A stretch of 64,000 nt of DNA from Microbacterium sp. (GTDB taxonomy: Bacteria; Actinomycetota; Actinomycetes; Actinomycetales; Microbacteriaceae). This document shows positions 7,867-15,835 of this stretch, piece by piece (the stretch's first letter is position 1; each line of letters opens with the position of its first letter). The position numbers were made by a program, and so were the translations under genes. The notes beneath the pieces were generated by a model, which was not told the origin of the DNA, searched no databases, and saw nothing but the letters and a program-made list of their open reading frames with translations. The stretch covers positions 186,001 through 250,000 of the forward strand of contig JAFKIL010000004.1 in the NCBI GenBank assembly GCA_017306415.1, read 5' to 3'.

Positions 7867-8097
7867 AACCGAAGACCGCTGGTCATCGTCGTGCGCGTGC
7901 GCGGGACGATCGAAGCACTGCTCAGCAGGGGCCCGCGCAGGTGACACGAACGAATCTCCGATTCATGCTCCGTGCGCTTGCGCCGGAGCATTTTTGTTTG
8001 CGCAGCGCAGGCGGCCGAGGCCGACGCCCCGCCATCGCGGAGCGTCTCGTACAGAAACCCCGCGGGATCCGTTCCGCGGGGCGGACAAGGAGTGGCC
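7867..8097 (+). ncRNA. L10-type mRNA leader of rplJ-rplL with an internal intrinsic hairpin
   Basis: The leader begins GGGCAACCGAAGACCGC and folds into several stems. At 7965-7991 ATGCTCCG pairs with CGGAGCAT and is followed by TTTTTGTTT, a proper intrinsic terminator shape inside the leader. A second stem CCCCGCGG / CCGCGGGG comes at about 8058-8081, just before the ribosome site AAGGAG (8087-8092). In other bacteria L10(L12)4 binds the rplJ leader and represses translation; attenuation at the T-run hairpin is an inference. With the hairpin element upstream it fills the gene-free stretch 7679-8097. Confidence 0.65.
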
Positions 8098-8613
8098 ATG
8101 GCGCAGAAGGACGCAACGGTCGCCGAGCTCACGAAGAACTTCGAGGACTCGACCGCCGTTCTGCTGACCGAGTACCGCGGTCTGACGGTTGCCCAGCTCA
8201 AGGAGCTGCGCAACAGCATTCGTCAGGACGCGGAATACGCCGTGGTGAAGAACACGCTGACCAAGATCGCGGCCAACAAGGCCGGGATCGACTCGCTGGA
8301 CGACGACCTCAAGGGGCCGTCCGCCATCGCGTTCGTGCACGGTGACCCGGTCACCGTCGCGAAGGGTCTGCGTACCTTCGCCAAGGCACACCCTCTTCTC
8401 GTGATCAAGGGCGGGTACTTCGACGGTGCCCCCCTGAGCGCGGACGAGGTCAACAAGCTCGCCGATCTCGAGAGCCGTGAAGTCCTGCTGGCGAAGCTCG
8501 CCGGCGCGATGAAGGCCTCGATGACCAAGGCGGCATACGTCTTCAATGCGCTCCCGTCGAAGGCCGTTCGCACGGTCGACGCGCTGCGCGAGAAGCAGGA
8601 GCCCGCGGCCTGA
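8098..8613 (+). CDS. rplJ: 50S ribosomal protein L10
   Basis: L10 anchors the L7/L12 stalk to 23S rRNA and organises the GTPase-associated centre. The 171-residue product starts MAQKDATVAELTKNFEDSTAV and has the typical LTVAQLKELRNSIR RNA-binding region and the NTLTKIA motif. The C-terminal helix (residues about 135-168), which binds L12 dimers, is present. The ribosome site AAGGAG sits 5 nt before the ATG. rplL follows after 42 bp, the standard operon order, and the leader suggests autogenous control. Confidence 0.98.
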   Translation: MAQKDATVAELTKNFEDSTAVLLTEYRGLTVAQLKELRNSIRQDAEYAVVKNTLTKIAANKAGIDSLDDDLKGPSAIAFVHGDPVTVAKGLRTFAKAHPLLVIKGGYFDGAPLSADEVNKLADLESREVLLAKLAGAMKASMTKAAYVFNALPSKAVRTVDALREKQEPAA

Positions 8614-8655
8614 CCGGCCCCGGCGTAGTAGAACCCCGAATCAAGGAGAATCATC

Positions 8656-9045
8656 ATGGCAAAGCTCAGCACTGAGCAGCTGCTCGACGCCTTCAAGGAG
8701 CTCACGCTCATCGAGCTCAGCGAGTTCGTCAAGGCCTTCGAGGAGACGTTCGACGTCACCGCCGCCGCGCCCGTCGCGGTCGCCGCTGCCGGCGCCCCCG
8801 CCGGTGGTGCCCCCGCCGAAGAGGCCGAGGAGAAGGACTCGTTCGACGTCGTCCTCGAGGCTGCCGGCGACAAGAAGATCCAGGTCATCAAGGTCGTCCG
8901 CGAGCTCACCTCGCTCGGCCTCGGTGAGGCCAAGGCCGTCGTCGACGGTGCCCCCAAGGCCGTGCTCGAGGGCGCGACCAAGGAGGCCGCCGAGAAGGCC
9001 AAGGCCGCTCTCGAGGAGGCCGGCGCTTCGGTCACCCTCAAGTAG
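8656..9045 (+). CDS. rplL: 50S ribosomal protein L7/L12
   Basis: Stalk protein that recruits and stimulates translational GTPases. The 129-residue product has the N-terminal dimerisation domain ([29 protein letters not shown]), a flexible Ala/Gly/Pro hinge (about residues 37-57), and the C-terminal factor-binding domain with [31 protein letters not shown] is 9 nt upstream of the ATG. It is the last gene of its operon and is followed by a strong hairpin. Confidence 0.98.
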   Translation: MAKLSTEQLLDAFKELTLIELSEFVKAFEETFDVTAAAPVAVAAAGAPAGGAPAEEAEEKDSFDVVLEAAGDKKIQVIKVVRELTSLGLGEAKAVVDGAPKAVLEGATKEAAEKAKAALEEAGASVTLK

Positions 9046-9065
9046 TCGATCCCGACTTCTTCTTC

Positions 9066-9096
9066 GGATGCCCCGGACCCCGTGTCCGGGGCATCC
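9066..9096 (+). terminator. Terminator of rplJ-rplL
   Basis: Perfect 13-bp stem GGATGCCCCGGAC (9066-9078) / GTCCGGGGCATCC (9084-9096) with a 5-nt loop, 20 bp after the rplL stop. There is a short TTCTTCTT tract before the stem but no T-run after it, as is common in high-GC actinobacteria. Confidence 0.8.
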
Positions 9097-9323
9097 GTGC
9101 GTCCGGGCATGGTTCCGTGCCGCCGACGACGCGACGCCGACCTCGGCGCGTCGCGAGAAACCTGAGTGACCCCCTCGTGTCGGCACGGGGTCGTCCGGTA
9201 CCCTTGATCGACGGGCTCGAATCGTTTCGACCCTTTACCGTGTACAACTATCTCCCCCCTCGCGCCTGACCCCGGGTCCACCGGTGCCGACGCTTCCGCA
9301 TCGATGCCGAACCGAATCGCCCT

Positions 9324-10787
9324 GTGACTGCCGACACCGCCACCATTCCCGTCATCCGCCCCGAAGAGACCGCCGCCGAGGCGTCGCGCCCCGACGACGT
9401 CGCCCGCGACCCCGCGGCCCCCGCGCCCGACCGCACGCCGACCGGCTCGGTCCGGACCGCGACCGGGTCGATCCGCGCGATCACGGGCGCCATCCGCATC
9501 CCACCCGCCACTGGCGCCATCCGCACCCTGGGCTCCGACCCGGCGACCGCCCCCATCATGCTCCACCCGGGCGACGCGATCCCCGCCGCCCGGCGCATCG
9601 TCTACGTCATCCTGCTCGGGGCGCTGACCGCTCTCGGACCGTTCACGGTCGACCTGTATCTGCCCGCGTTCCCCACGCTCGAGCAGGACTTCCAGACGAC
9701 GGCCGCGGCGATCCAGCTGACCCTCACCGGGACGATGATCGGCTTCGGCCTCGGCCAGCTGATCGTCGGCCCCCTCAGTGACAAGCTGGGGCGCCGCATC
9801 CCGCTCCTCGTGGTGACCGGCGTGCACGTCGCGGCGAGCATCGCGGCCGCGCTCGCGCCGAGCCTGCTGCTGCTCGGCGGCGCGCGGGTCCTGATGGGGA
9901 TGGGGGCTGCGGCGGGCGGCGTCGTCGCCATGGCGATCGTGCGCGACCTGTTCGGCGGGCGGCGCCTGGTCGTGATGCTCAGCAGGCTGGCCCTCGTCTC
10001 CGGTGCCGCGCCCGTCATCGCGCCGCTGATCGGCTCGGCGCTCCTCTCGGTCATGTCGTGGCACGGGATCTTCGTCGTCCTGGCCTGCTACGGCGCGGTG
10101 ATGCTCGTCTGCGCGATCTTCCTCATCCCCGAGACGCTGCCCCGCGCCCGCCGTCAGGAGCGAGGCTCGACCACGGTGCTGCAGCGCTACGGCAGCGTGC
10201 TGCGGGACCGCGTGTTCATCGGCGTGCTCGTGATCGGCGCGATGACGTTCAGCGGACTGTTCTCGTACCTGTCCAGCTCGTCGTTCCTGTTCCAGCAGAC
10301 GTACGGGTTCGACCCGCAGCAGTACGGGTTCCTGTTCGCCGCGAACTCGCTCGGGCTCGTCCTCGGGGTGCAGGCGGCCTCGCGCCTCGCGGCGCGATTC
10401 GGGCCTCAGTGGGTGCTCGCCTTCTCCACCTCGACGCTCGTCGTGGCCGCCATCGCGATCGCGGTCACCGATCAGCTGCACCTCGGCCTGTGGGGCACGA
10501 TCATCCCGCTGTTCGTGTTCATGACCGCGTGCGGGTTCACGTTCCCGTGCGTGCAGGTGCTGTCGCTCGACCGGCACGGAAAGGCCGCCGGCACCGCCGC
10601 GTCCCTCATCGGGTTCGCGAACAACGCCGTCGCCGGCCTGATCTCGCCGATCGTGGGCCTGATCGCGGCGGGCGCGGGCATCACCGCGACCACGATGGCG
10701 GCCGTGATGATCGGCTGCGCCATCATCGGCGCGCTCGCGCTGTGGTTCATCGTGCGTCCGCGCACGGTGCCTCAGCTCACCCCCTGA
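9324..10787 (+). CDS. MFS multidrug transporter, Bcr/CflA family
   Basis: Efflux protein of 487 residues with 12 predicted helices. The first helix ALTALGPFTVDLYLPAFP and loop motif GPLSDKLGRRIPLL are hallmarks of the Bcr/CflA group, and motif C-like SGAAPVIAPLIGSALL follows. It starts at a GTG (9324). The first 90 residues form an unusual Pro/Asp/Arg-rich cytoplasmic tail holding four TG(S/A)(V/I)R units (about residues 41-68). It stands alone between the rpl operon and a serine hydrolase; its substrate is not predictable. Confidence 0.9.
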   Translation: MTADTATIPVIRPEETAAEASRPDDVARDPAAPAPDRTPTGSVRTATGSIRAITGAIRIPPATGAIRTLGSDPATAPIMLHPGDAIPAARRIVYVILLGALTALGPFTVDLYLPAFPTLEQDFQTTAAAIQLTLTGTMIGFGLGQLIVGPLSDKLGRRIPLLVVTGVHVAASIAAALAPSLLLLGGARVLMGMGAAAGGVVAMAIVRDLFGGRRLVVMLSRLALVSGAAPVIAPLIGSALLSVMSWHGIFVVLACYGAVMLVCAIFLIPETLPRARRQERGSTTVLQRYGSVLRDRVFIGVLVIGAMTFSGLFSYLSSSSFLFQQTYGFDPQQYGFLFAANSLGLVLGVQAASRLAARFGPQWVLAFSTSTLVVAAIAIAVTDQLHLGLWGTIIPLFVFMTACGFTFPCVQVLSLDRHGKAAGTAASLIGFANNAVAGLISPIVGLIAAGAGITATTMAAVMIGCAIIGALALWFIVRPRTVPQLTP

Positions 10788-10819
10788 CCGCCGTCCCGTC
10801 GCGCCGCTAGCGTGGGGGA

Positions 10820-12268
10820 GTGACCTCTCCGTTCGTGCCCCTGCCCGCCGCCGCGCCGTCCACCGAAGGGACGGATGCCGCCGGCATCCTCCGCTTCATC
10901 GAGGCCGTGGAGGCTCATCCCGACCACGAGCCCCACGGGCTGATGATCCTGCGGCGCGGCCGCGTGATCGCGCAGGGATGGTGGGCGCCGTACACGCGCG
11001 AGCGGCGGCAGCTGGTGTACTCGCTGAGCAAGAGCTTCACCTCGGCGGCCGCGGGGCTCCTCTACGACGACGGGCTTCTCGACCTCGACCGGCCGGTGGT
11101 GTCCTTCTTCCCCGAGTTCGCCGACGAGATCACCGATCCGCGGAGCCGCGGCATCCTCGTCCGGCATGTCGCGTCGATGGCGACGGGACATCGCGACGAC
11201 ATGTACGACATCGCGTTCGGCGCGGATCCCGCCGAACCGGTGCGCGGCTTCCTCCTCCATCCGCCCGAGGAGGAGCCGGGCAGCGTGTTCGCCTACAACC
11301 AGCCGGCGACGTACACGCTGGCCGCGATCGTCCAGCGACTGGCGGGGCGCCGCCTCGTAGACCTCCTCCGCGAGCGGGTGCTGGACCCGATCGGCGCCGG
11401 GGAGCTGCGCTGGATGCAGCAGCCTGCGGGCCGCGACCTCGGCTATTCCGGATCGTTCATGACCACGGACACCGTCGCCCGGCTCGGACAGCTGCTCCTC
11501 CAGCGGGGCGAATGGGCAGGTCGCCGCATCCTCTCCGAGGAGTGGGTGCGGATGGCGACCTCTCCGCAGGTGTCCACCGCGGGCAACTGGGGGAACGGCC
11601 CCGATTCGGACTGGACGCAGGGCTACGGATTCCAGCACTGGATGGCGCGGCACGGCTTCCGGGGAGACGGCGCGTGGGGGCAGTACTGCGTCGTGCTGCC
11701 CGAGCATGACGCGGTCGTCGCGCTCCAGGGTCAGATCCCGGACATGCAGGGTCTGCTCGACCTGATGTGGGAGCACGTCCTCCCGGCGTTCGGGTCGGCG
11801 GGCACGGCCGAGGACGACGCGCGTCTCGCGGCGCACCTCGCCGACGCTGTGCTGCCCGCCGCGGCTGTCGACACCGCCGAGCTGTCGGACGCGGATGCGG
11901 CGGCGTGGGACGGAAGCGAGTTCGTCGCTGCGCGGCGCGGCGGAGCGGACGCCCGCGTGGACCGCGTCGGCACAGGCTGGCGCCTGGTGCTGACGACCGC
12001 CGGCGGACGCGTCGGGGCGGGCTTCGAGCCGGGACGCGGCTGGACGGTGTCGGACGACGCCGGCCCCGCCGTGGCGGTGAGCGGGGGTTTCGTCTCCTCG
12101 ACGAGCCTTCAGCTCGACGTGGCGTTCCTCGAGACCCCGCACCGGCTGCACGTGACGCTCGAGCGTCCCGCCGATGACGGGGATCGCATCGGCGAGGTCA
12201 CCACGCGATGGGAGACCGAGCCGCTGCACGGGGCGGATCCGGCGACGCTCACCGCCCCGCGGGACTGA
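10820..12268 (+). CDS. Serine hydrolase, class C beta-lactamase-like
   Basis: Penicillin-binding-protein-fold hydrolase of 482 residues. The nucleophile motif SxxK is Ser68-Leu-Ser-Lys71 within LVYSLSKSFTS; the second motif is AYNQPATYTL, where the third position is Gln instead of the common Asn. An HxG-like third motif is not obvious. There is no signal peptide, so a cytosolic esterase or peptidase role is more likely than beta-lactam resistance. The last 130 residues form a separate beta-rich extension seen in related proteins. GTG start at 10820, 33 bp after the transporter gene, so co-transcription is possible. Confidence 0.85.
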   Translation: MTSPFVPLPAAAPSTEGTDAAGILRFIEAVEAHPDHEPHGLMILRRGRVIAQGWWAPYTRERRQLVYSLSKSFTSAAAGLLYDDGLLDLDRPVVSFFPEFADEITDPRSRGILVRHVASMATGHRDDMYDIAFGADPAEPVRGFLLHPPEEEPGSVFAYNQPATYTLAAIVQRLAGRRLVDLLRERVLDPIGAGELRWMQQPAGRDLGYSGSFMTTDTVARLGQLLLQRGEWAGRRILSEEWVRMATSPQVSTAGNWGNGPDSDWTQGYGFQHWMARHGFRGDGAWGQYCVVLPEHDAVVALQGQIPDMQGLLDLMWEHVLPAFGSAGTAEDDARLAAHLADAVLPAAAVDTAELSDADAAAWDGSEFVAARRGGADARVDRVGTGWRLVLTTAGGRVGAGFEPGRGWTVSDDAGPAVAVSGGFVSSTSLQLDVAFLETPHRLHVTLERPADDGDRIGEVTTRWETEPLHGADPATLTAPRD

Positions 12269-12767
12269 GGGGGTCGTCCGGGCGCCGCACCGGCTGCAGC
12301 CGGAAGAGTCGGACCGTCCGGCCCGACGCCCGCTCGTACGACCGGTAGCCGGGCCACTGGCGCTCGATGCGGTCCCACGCGGCGTCCCGCTCCTCGTCCG
12401 GGATCAGCGACGCCCGCACCGGCATGCGGCGTCCGCGGACGGTGATCTCGGCATCCGGATGCGCGAGGAGGTTCCCGGTCCACGCGGGATGCCGCCCGCC
12501 GGCGAAGTTCGTCCCGGCCACGATCGCGCGACCCTGGCCGTCCGGGCAGTACATGAGCTGCGCGTCGCGCGGCGCGCCCGAGCGTGCGCCGACCGTGTGG
12601 AGCACGAGGGAGGGCACGAGGAGGCCGCTGATCGGCATCCTCCCGCCGCTGATGAACGAGAAGAAGCGCTCCAGCACGGGCATGATCCGAGGTCCGTACC
12701 GGCGGAACACCCGAGTGCGCGTCAGCGGGGCGATGGCGGTTCGCGCGATGTCGATGACCCGGGGCAT
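12249..12767 (-). CDS. Deazaflavin-dependent nitroreductase family protein
   Basis: Split-barrel flavin/deazaflavin-binding family protein of 172 residues. The segment LVLHTVGARSGAPRDAQLMY ... WTGNLLAHPDAEITVRGR is diagnostic of the DUF385/Ddn-like group, whose studied mycobacterial members use coenzyme F420. Whether this organism makes F420 cannot be seen here. The ATG at 12765-12767 gives the normal N-terminus. Its 3' end overlaps the convergent serine hydrolase gene by 20 bp. A second member of the same family lies at 44674-45087. Confidence 0.87.
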   Translation of the reverse strand: MPRVIDIARTAIAPLTRTRVFRRYGPRIMPVLERFFSFISGGRMPISGLLVPSLVLHTVGARSGAPRDAQLMYCPDGQGRAIVAGTNFAGGRHPAWTGNLLAHPDAEITVRGRRMPVRASLIPDEERDAAWDRIERQWPGYRSYERASGRTVRLFRLQPVRRPDDPLSPAGR

Positions 12768-12992
12768 GCCGCCATCATGCCCCACCGCGGTGGCTGCGCG
12801 TCGCTTCCGGCGCGTCCGTTCGAAAACCCGGATGGCCCGGATGGCGCGCCGGGTGCGTGGCGGTCCGTGCCGCGTGTCGCGGCGGTCGGTCCGCGTTCTC
12901 GCACCGGCGGCGCGGACGACCGGCGCCGCGCCGGCGGCCGCCGAGCGGGGAGCCTCAGCCCGTGCGGAGGGACCACGGGTCAGAATGGGGCG

Positions 12993-13718
12993 ATGACCGC
13001 GGACGCCGAACGAGCCTCGGATGCCGCCGCCCGGCGCGCATCCGCCCGCCGCCTGCTCGTGCCGGGGCTCGTGCTGGTCGCGCTGTCGTGCGTGCTGGGG
13101 GCGTGGATCCTCGCCCGCGGCAACGACCCGTTCGTCGTCGACGCGTGGTGGAACGACCTGCTGACCGCGTGGGTCTCTCCGGTCGCGCTCGGCGTCTCCC
13201 GCTTCATGAACGCCGCGGGGGGAGGGCTGCTCGGGGTGCTCATCCTGCCGCTGGCACTCGCCGCGCTGCTGCTGCTCCTGCGCAGACCCTGGGCGGCTGC
13301 GTACTTCGTGGTCGCCGAGATCGGGAGTGCCGGCGGGGTTCAGGCGCTCAAGCATCTCTTCGGCCGCGCCCGTCCGGAGAACATCATCGTCATCAGCGAC
13401 TTCGGGTCGTTCCCGTCCGGCCACGTGGCCAACGCGGCGACGATCGCGGCGGTGGCGTTCGTCCTGTTCCCGCGGGTCTGGACCGCCGTCGCCGGAGCGG
13501 CGTGGGTGGTGCTGATGGCCTTCAGTCGCACGTACCTCCACGCGCACTGGCTGAGCGACACGCTCGGCGGGGCGCTGATCGGATGCGGGGCGGCGCTGCT
13601 CGTCGCGGCCGCATTCGCCGGTCCGCTCCTGCGCGAGCACCGTGCCGTCGTCGCACGCCCGGCCGTCGGACCACCGACGAGCGACGGCCCGCCGCGGCGG
13701 CGCACGGAAGCTCCGTAG
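12993..13718 (+). CDS. PAP2-superfamily membrane phosphatase
   Basis: Integral membrane lipid-phosphate phosphatase type protein, 241 residues with about six hydrophobic segments. The three catalytic motifs are complete: KHLFGRARP, PSGH, and SRTYLHAHWLSD. Such enzymes dephosphorylate undecaprenyl pyrophosphate, phosphatidic acid or related lipids outside the membrane. The start is the ATG at 12993. It is divergent from the deazaflavin-type protein, and nothing around it identifies the lipid used. Confidence 0.9.
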   Translation: MTADAERASDAAARRASARRLLVPGLVLVALSCVLGAWILARGNDPFVVDAWWNDLLTAWVSPVALGVSRFMNAAGGGLLGVLILPLALAALLLLLRRPWAAAYFVVAEIGSAGGVQALKHLFGRARPENIIVISDFGSFPSGHVANAATIAAVAFVLFPRVWTAVAGAAWVVLMAFSRTYLHAHWLSDTLGGALIGCGAALLVAAAFAGPLLREHRAVVARPAVGPPTSDGPPRRRTEAP

Positions 13719-13805
13719 CACTCGGGTCGCACGGGTCCTCCTGGGCGTTCGTTCCGGGGGGATGCGCGCCTGCCGTCCGCGGAGCCGCGTCGCTAGGCTG
13801 TGCCC

Positions 13806-15752
13806 ATGCCCGAGGACCCCGCCGTCACCGCTGCCAACGCCGAACTCGCACGCCTCCGCGCGGAGGCGGATGCGGCCGAGGCGCAGCTGAAGGCGGCGCA
13901 GGCCCGGGCGGCGCTCGCCGCCGCCGAGGCCGAGGCCGCGAAGGCGGCAGCCGGAACGCCCTCCGCGCCGGATGCCGCGACCGTGCCCGAGTCCGCATCC
14001 GCCGCACAGGAGGCCCCCGTGCCGGACGCCCCGGCGCCCGCGGATGCCCCCGCGCCAGACGCCGCCGCAGGGGCCGAAGCTCCCGCCCCCGCCCCCGCCC
14101 CCGCACCCGCGGCGTCGGGGCCGCTCGACGCCGCAGAGGTCGCCGCGATCGTCGCCGGCTACACCTTCGAAGAGGCGACCCTCGACCTGGGTGCTCTCGT
14201 CAACACCGAACCCGTGCCCTCGGCGCAGATCCGCATCCCGCTCGGCATGATGAACCGCCACGGACTCGTCGCCGGCGCCACCGGCACCGGCAAGACGCGC
14301 ACCCTCCAGGGCCTCGCCGAGCAGCTCGCCGCGAACGGCGTGCCCGTGTTCGCCGCCGACATCAAGGGCGACCTCTCCGGCGTCGCGACCCCGGGGGAGT
14401 CGAGCGACAAGCTCCTCGCGCGGACACAGGCGATCGGGCAGGACTGGAAGCCCGAGGCATCCGTCACGGAGTATTTCGCGCTCGGCGGCGTCGGCAAGGG
14501 CGTTCCGGTGCGGGCGACGGTGTCGGGGTTCGGCCCGTTGCTGCTGAGCAAGGTCCTGGGGCTGAACGAGACGCAGGAGTCCAGCCTCGGTCTCGTCTTC
14601 CACTACGCCGACAGCGCGGGGCTCGCGCTGGTCGACCTGTCCGACCTGCGCGCCGTCCTCACCTACCTCACGAGCGACGAGGGCAAGGACGAGCTCAAGA
14701 CGCTCGGCGGCCTGTCCGCGGCGACGGCGGGCGTGATCCTCCGCGAGCTCATCACCTTCGCGGATGCCGGTGCCGACGTGTTCTTCGGCGAGCCCGAGTT
14801 CGACGTGCAGGACTTCCTGCGCACCGCCCCCGACGGCCGCGGCGTGATCTCGCTGCTCGAGGTCCCCGGGGTCATCGACAAGCCGGAGCTGTTCTCGACG
14901 TTCCTCATGTACCTGCTCGCCGAGCTGTTCGAGATCCTCCCCGAGGTCGGGGACCTCGACAAGCCCAAGCTGGTGTTCTTCTTCGACGAGGCGCACCTCC
15001 TGTTCAAGGACGCATCGAAGGCGTTCCTCTCGGCGATCACGCAGACCGTGCGGCTCATCCGCTCCAAGGGGGTGGGAGTCTTCTTCGTGACGCAGACGCC
15101 GAAGGACGTCCCCTCGGACGTGCTGGCGCAGCTCGGCTCCCGCGTGCAGCACGCGCTGCGCGCGTTCACCCCCGATGACGCGAAGTCGCTGCGTGCGACG
15201 GTCGGCACGTACCCGAAGTCGGGATACGACCTGGAGCGCGTGCTGCAGGAGCTCGGCACCGGCGAGGCGATCGTCACGGTCATGAGCGAGAAGGGCGCGC
15301 CGACCCCGGTCGCCTGGACCCGCCTGCGCGCACCGCAGGGACTCATGTCGCCGACGCCCGATCCGCAGATCGTCGCTGCCGTGAACGCCTCGCCGCTCCT
15401 GGCGAAGTACGGCACCCCGATCGACCGCGAATCGGCGCGTGAGATCCTCACCGCCAAGATGAACGCCGCAGAACAGGCCGCGGCGGCGGAGCAGGCCGCG
15501 CTCGACAAGGCGAAGGCGGATGCGGAGCTCGCGAAGCAGCAGGCGGCGGCCGACAAGGCGAAGGCCGCGGCCGACAAGAAGGCGCAGGCCGAGTACGACC
15601 GTCTCATGAAGAAGACCGCCGGCACGACACGGACGACCCGGACGACCCGCGCGGCCGCGAAGTCGCCGATCGAGCAGGTGCTCAACTCCAAGACGACGCA
15701 GACGATCCTGAGCGGGGTCATCCGCGGCATCTTCGGCAACGGTCGCCGCTGA
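13806..15752 (+). CDS. HerA/VirB4-like ATPase of the DUF853 family
   Basis: Soluble P-loop NTPase of 648 residues. A coiled-coil N-terminus (residues 10-50) leads into a Pro/Ala-rich linker (50-105). Walker A is GATGTGKT (157-164), Walker B is KLVFFFDEAHLLF, and the helicase-like FFVTQTPKDVPSDVLAQLGSRVQHALR follows. The C-terminus (about 550-610) is a second Ala/Lys coiled coil, then a short basic tail. E. coli YjgR is a characterised-by-name-only relative; these ATPases are thought to act as DNA translocases or motor proteins. No nuclease partner (NurA) is nearby. GTG at 13800 is an alternative start two codons earlier. Confidence 0.88.
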   Translation: MPEDPAVTAANAELARLRAEADAAEAQLKAAQARAALAAAEAEAAKAAAGTPSAPDAATVPESASAAQEAPVPDAPAPADAPAPDAAAGAEAPAPAPAPAPAASGPLDAAEVAAIVAGYTFEEATLDLGALVNTEPVPSAQIRIPLGMMNRHGLVAGATGTGKTRTLQGLAEQLAANGVPVFAADIKGDLSGVATPGESSDKLLARTQAIGQDWKPEASVTEYFALGGVGKGVPVRATVSGFGPLLLSKVLGLNETQESSLGLVFHYADSAGLALVDLSDLRAVLTYLTSDEGKDELKTLGGLSAATAGVILRELITFADAGADVFFGEPEFDVQDFLRTAPDGRGVISLLEVPGVIDKPELFSTFLMYLLAELFEILPEVGDLDKPKLVFFFDEAHLLFKDASKAFLSAITQTVRLIRSKGVGVFFVTQTPKDVPSDVLAQLGSRVQHALRAFTPDDAKSLRATVGTYPKSGYDLERVLQELGTGEAIVTVMSEKGAPTPVAWTRLRAPQGLMSPTPDPQIVAAVNASPLLAKYGTPIDRESAREILTAKMNAAEQAAAAEQAALDKAKADAELAKQQAAADKAKAAADKKAQAEYDRLMKKTAGTTRTTRTTRAAAKSPIEQVLNSKTTQTILSGVIRGIFGNGRR

Positions 15753-15835
15753 CGGCGGGTGGTCGGCGCCGCCCCGACTTCCACTGAATGGTTCCGGACG
15801 GGCGCCGGCCGAGGGCCCCCACGTACGATAGCCCT

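Noticed and set aside
8223-10577. Long minus-strand open frame across rplJ, rplL and the transporter
   Set aside because: It is a shadow of three well-supported plus-strand genes and has no recognisable motif.
12767-15152. Upstream extension of the deazaflavin-type gene to almost 970 codons
   Set aside because: The extension lies antisense to the PAP2 and HerA genes and is low-complexity; the family N-terminus begins at 12767.
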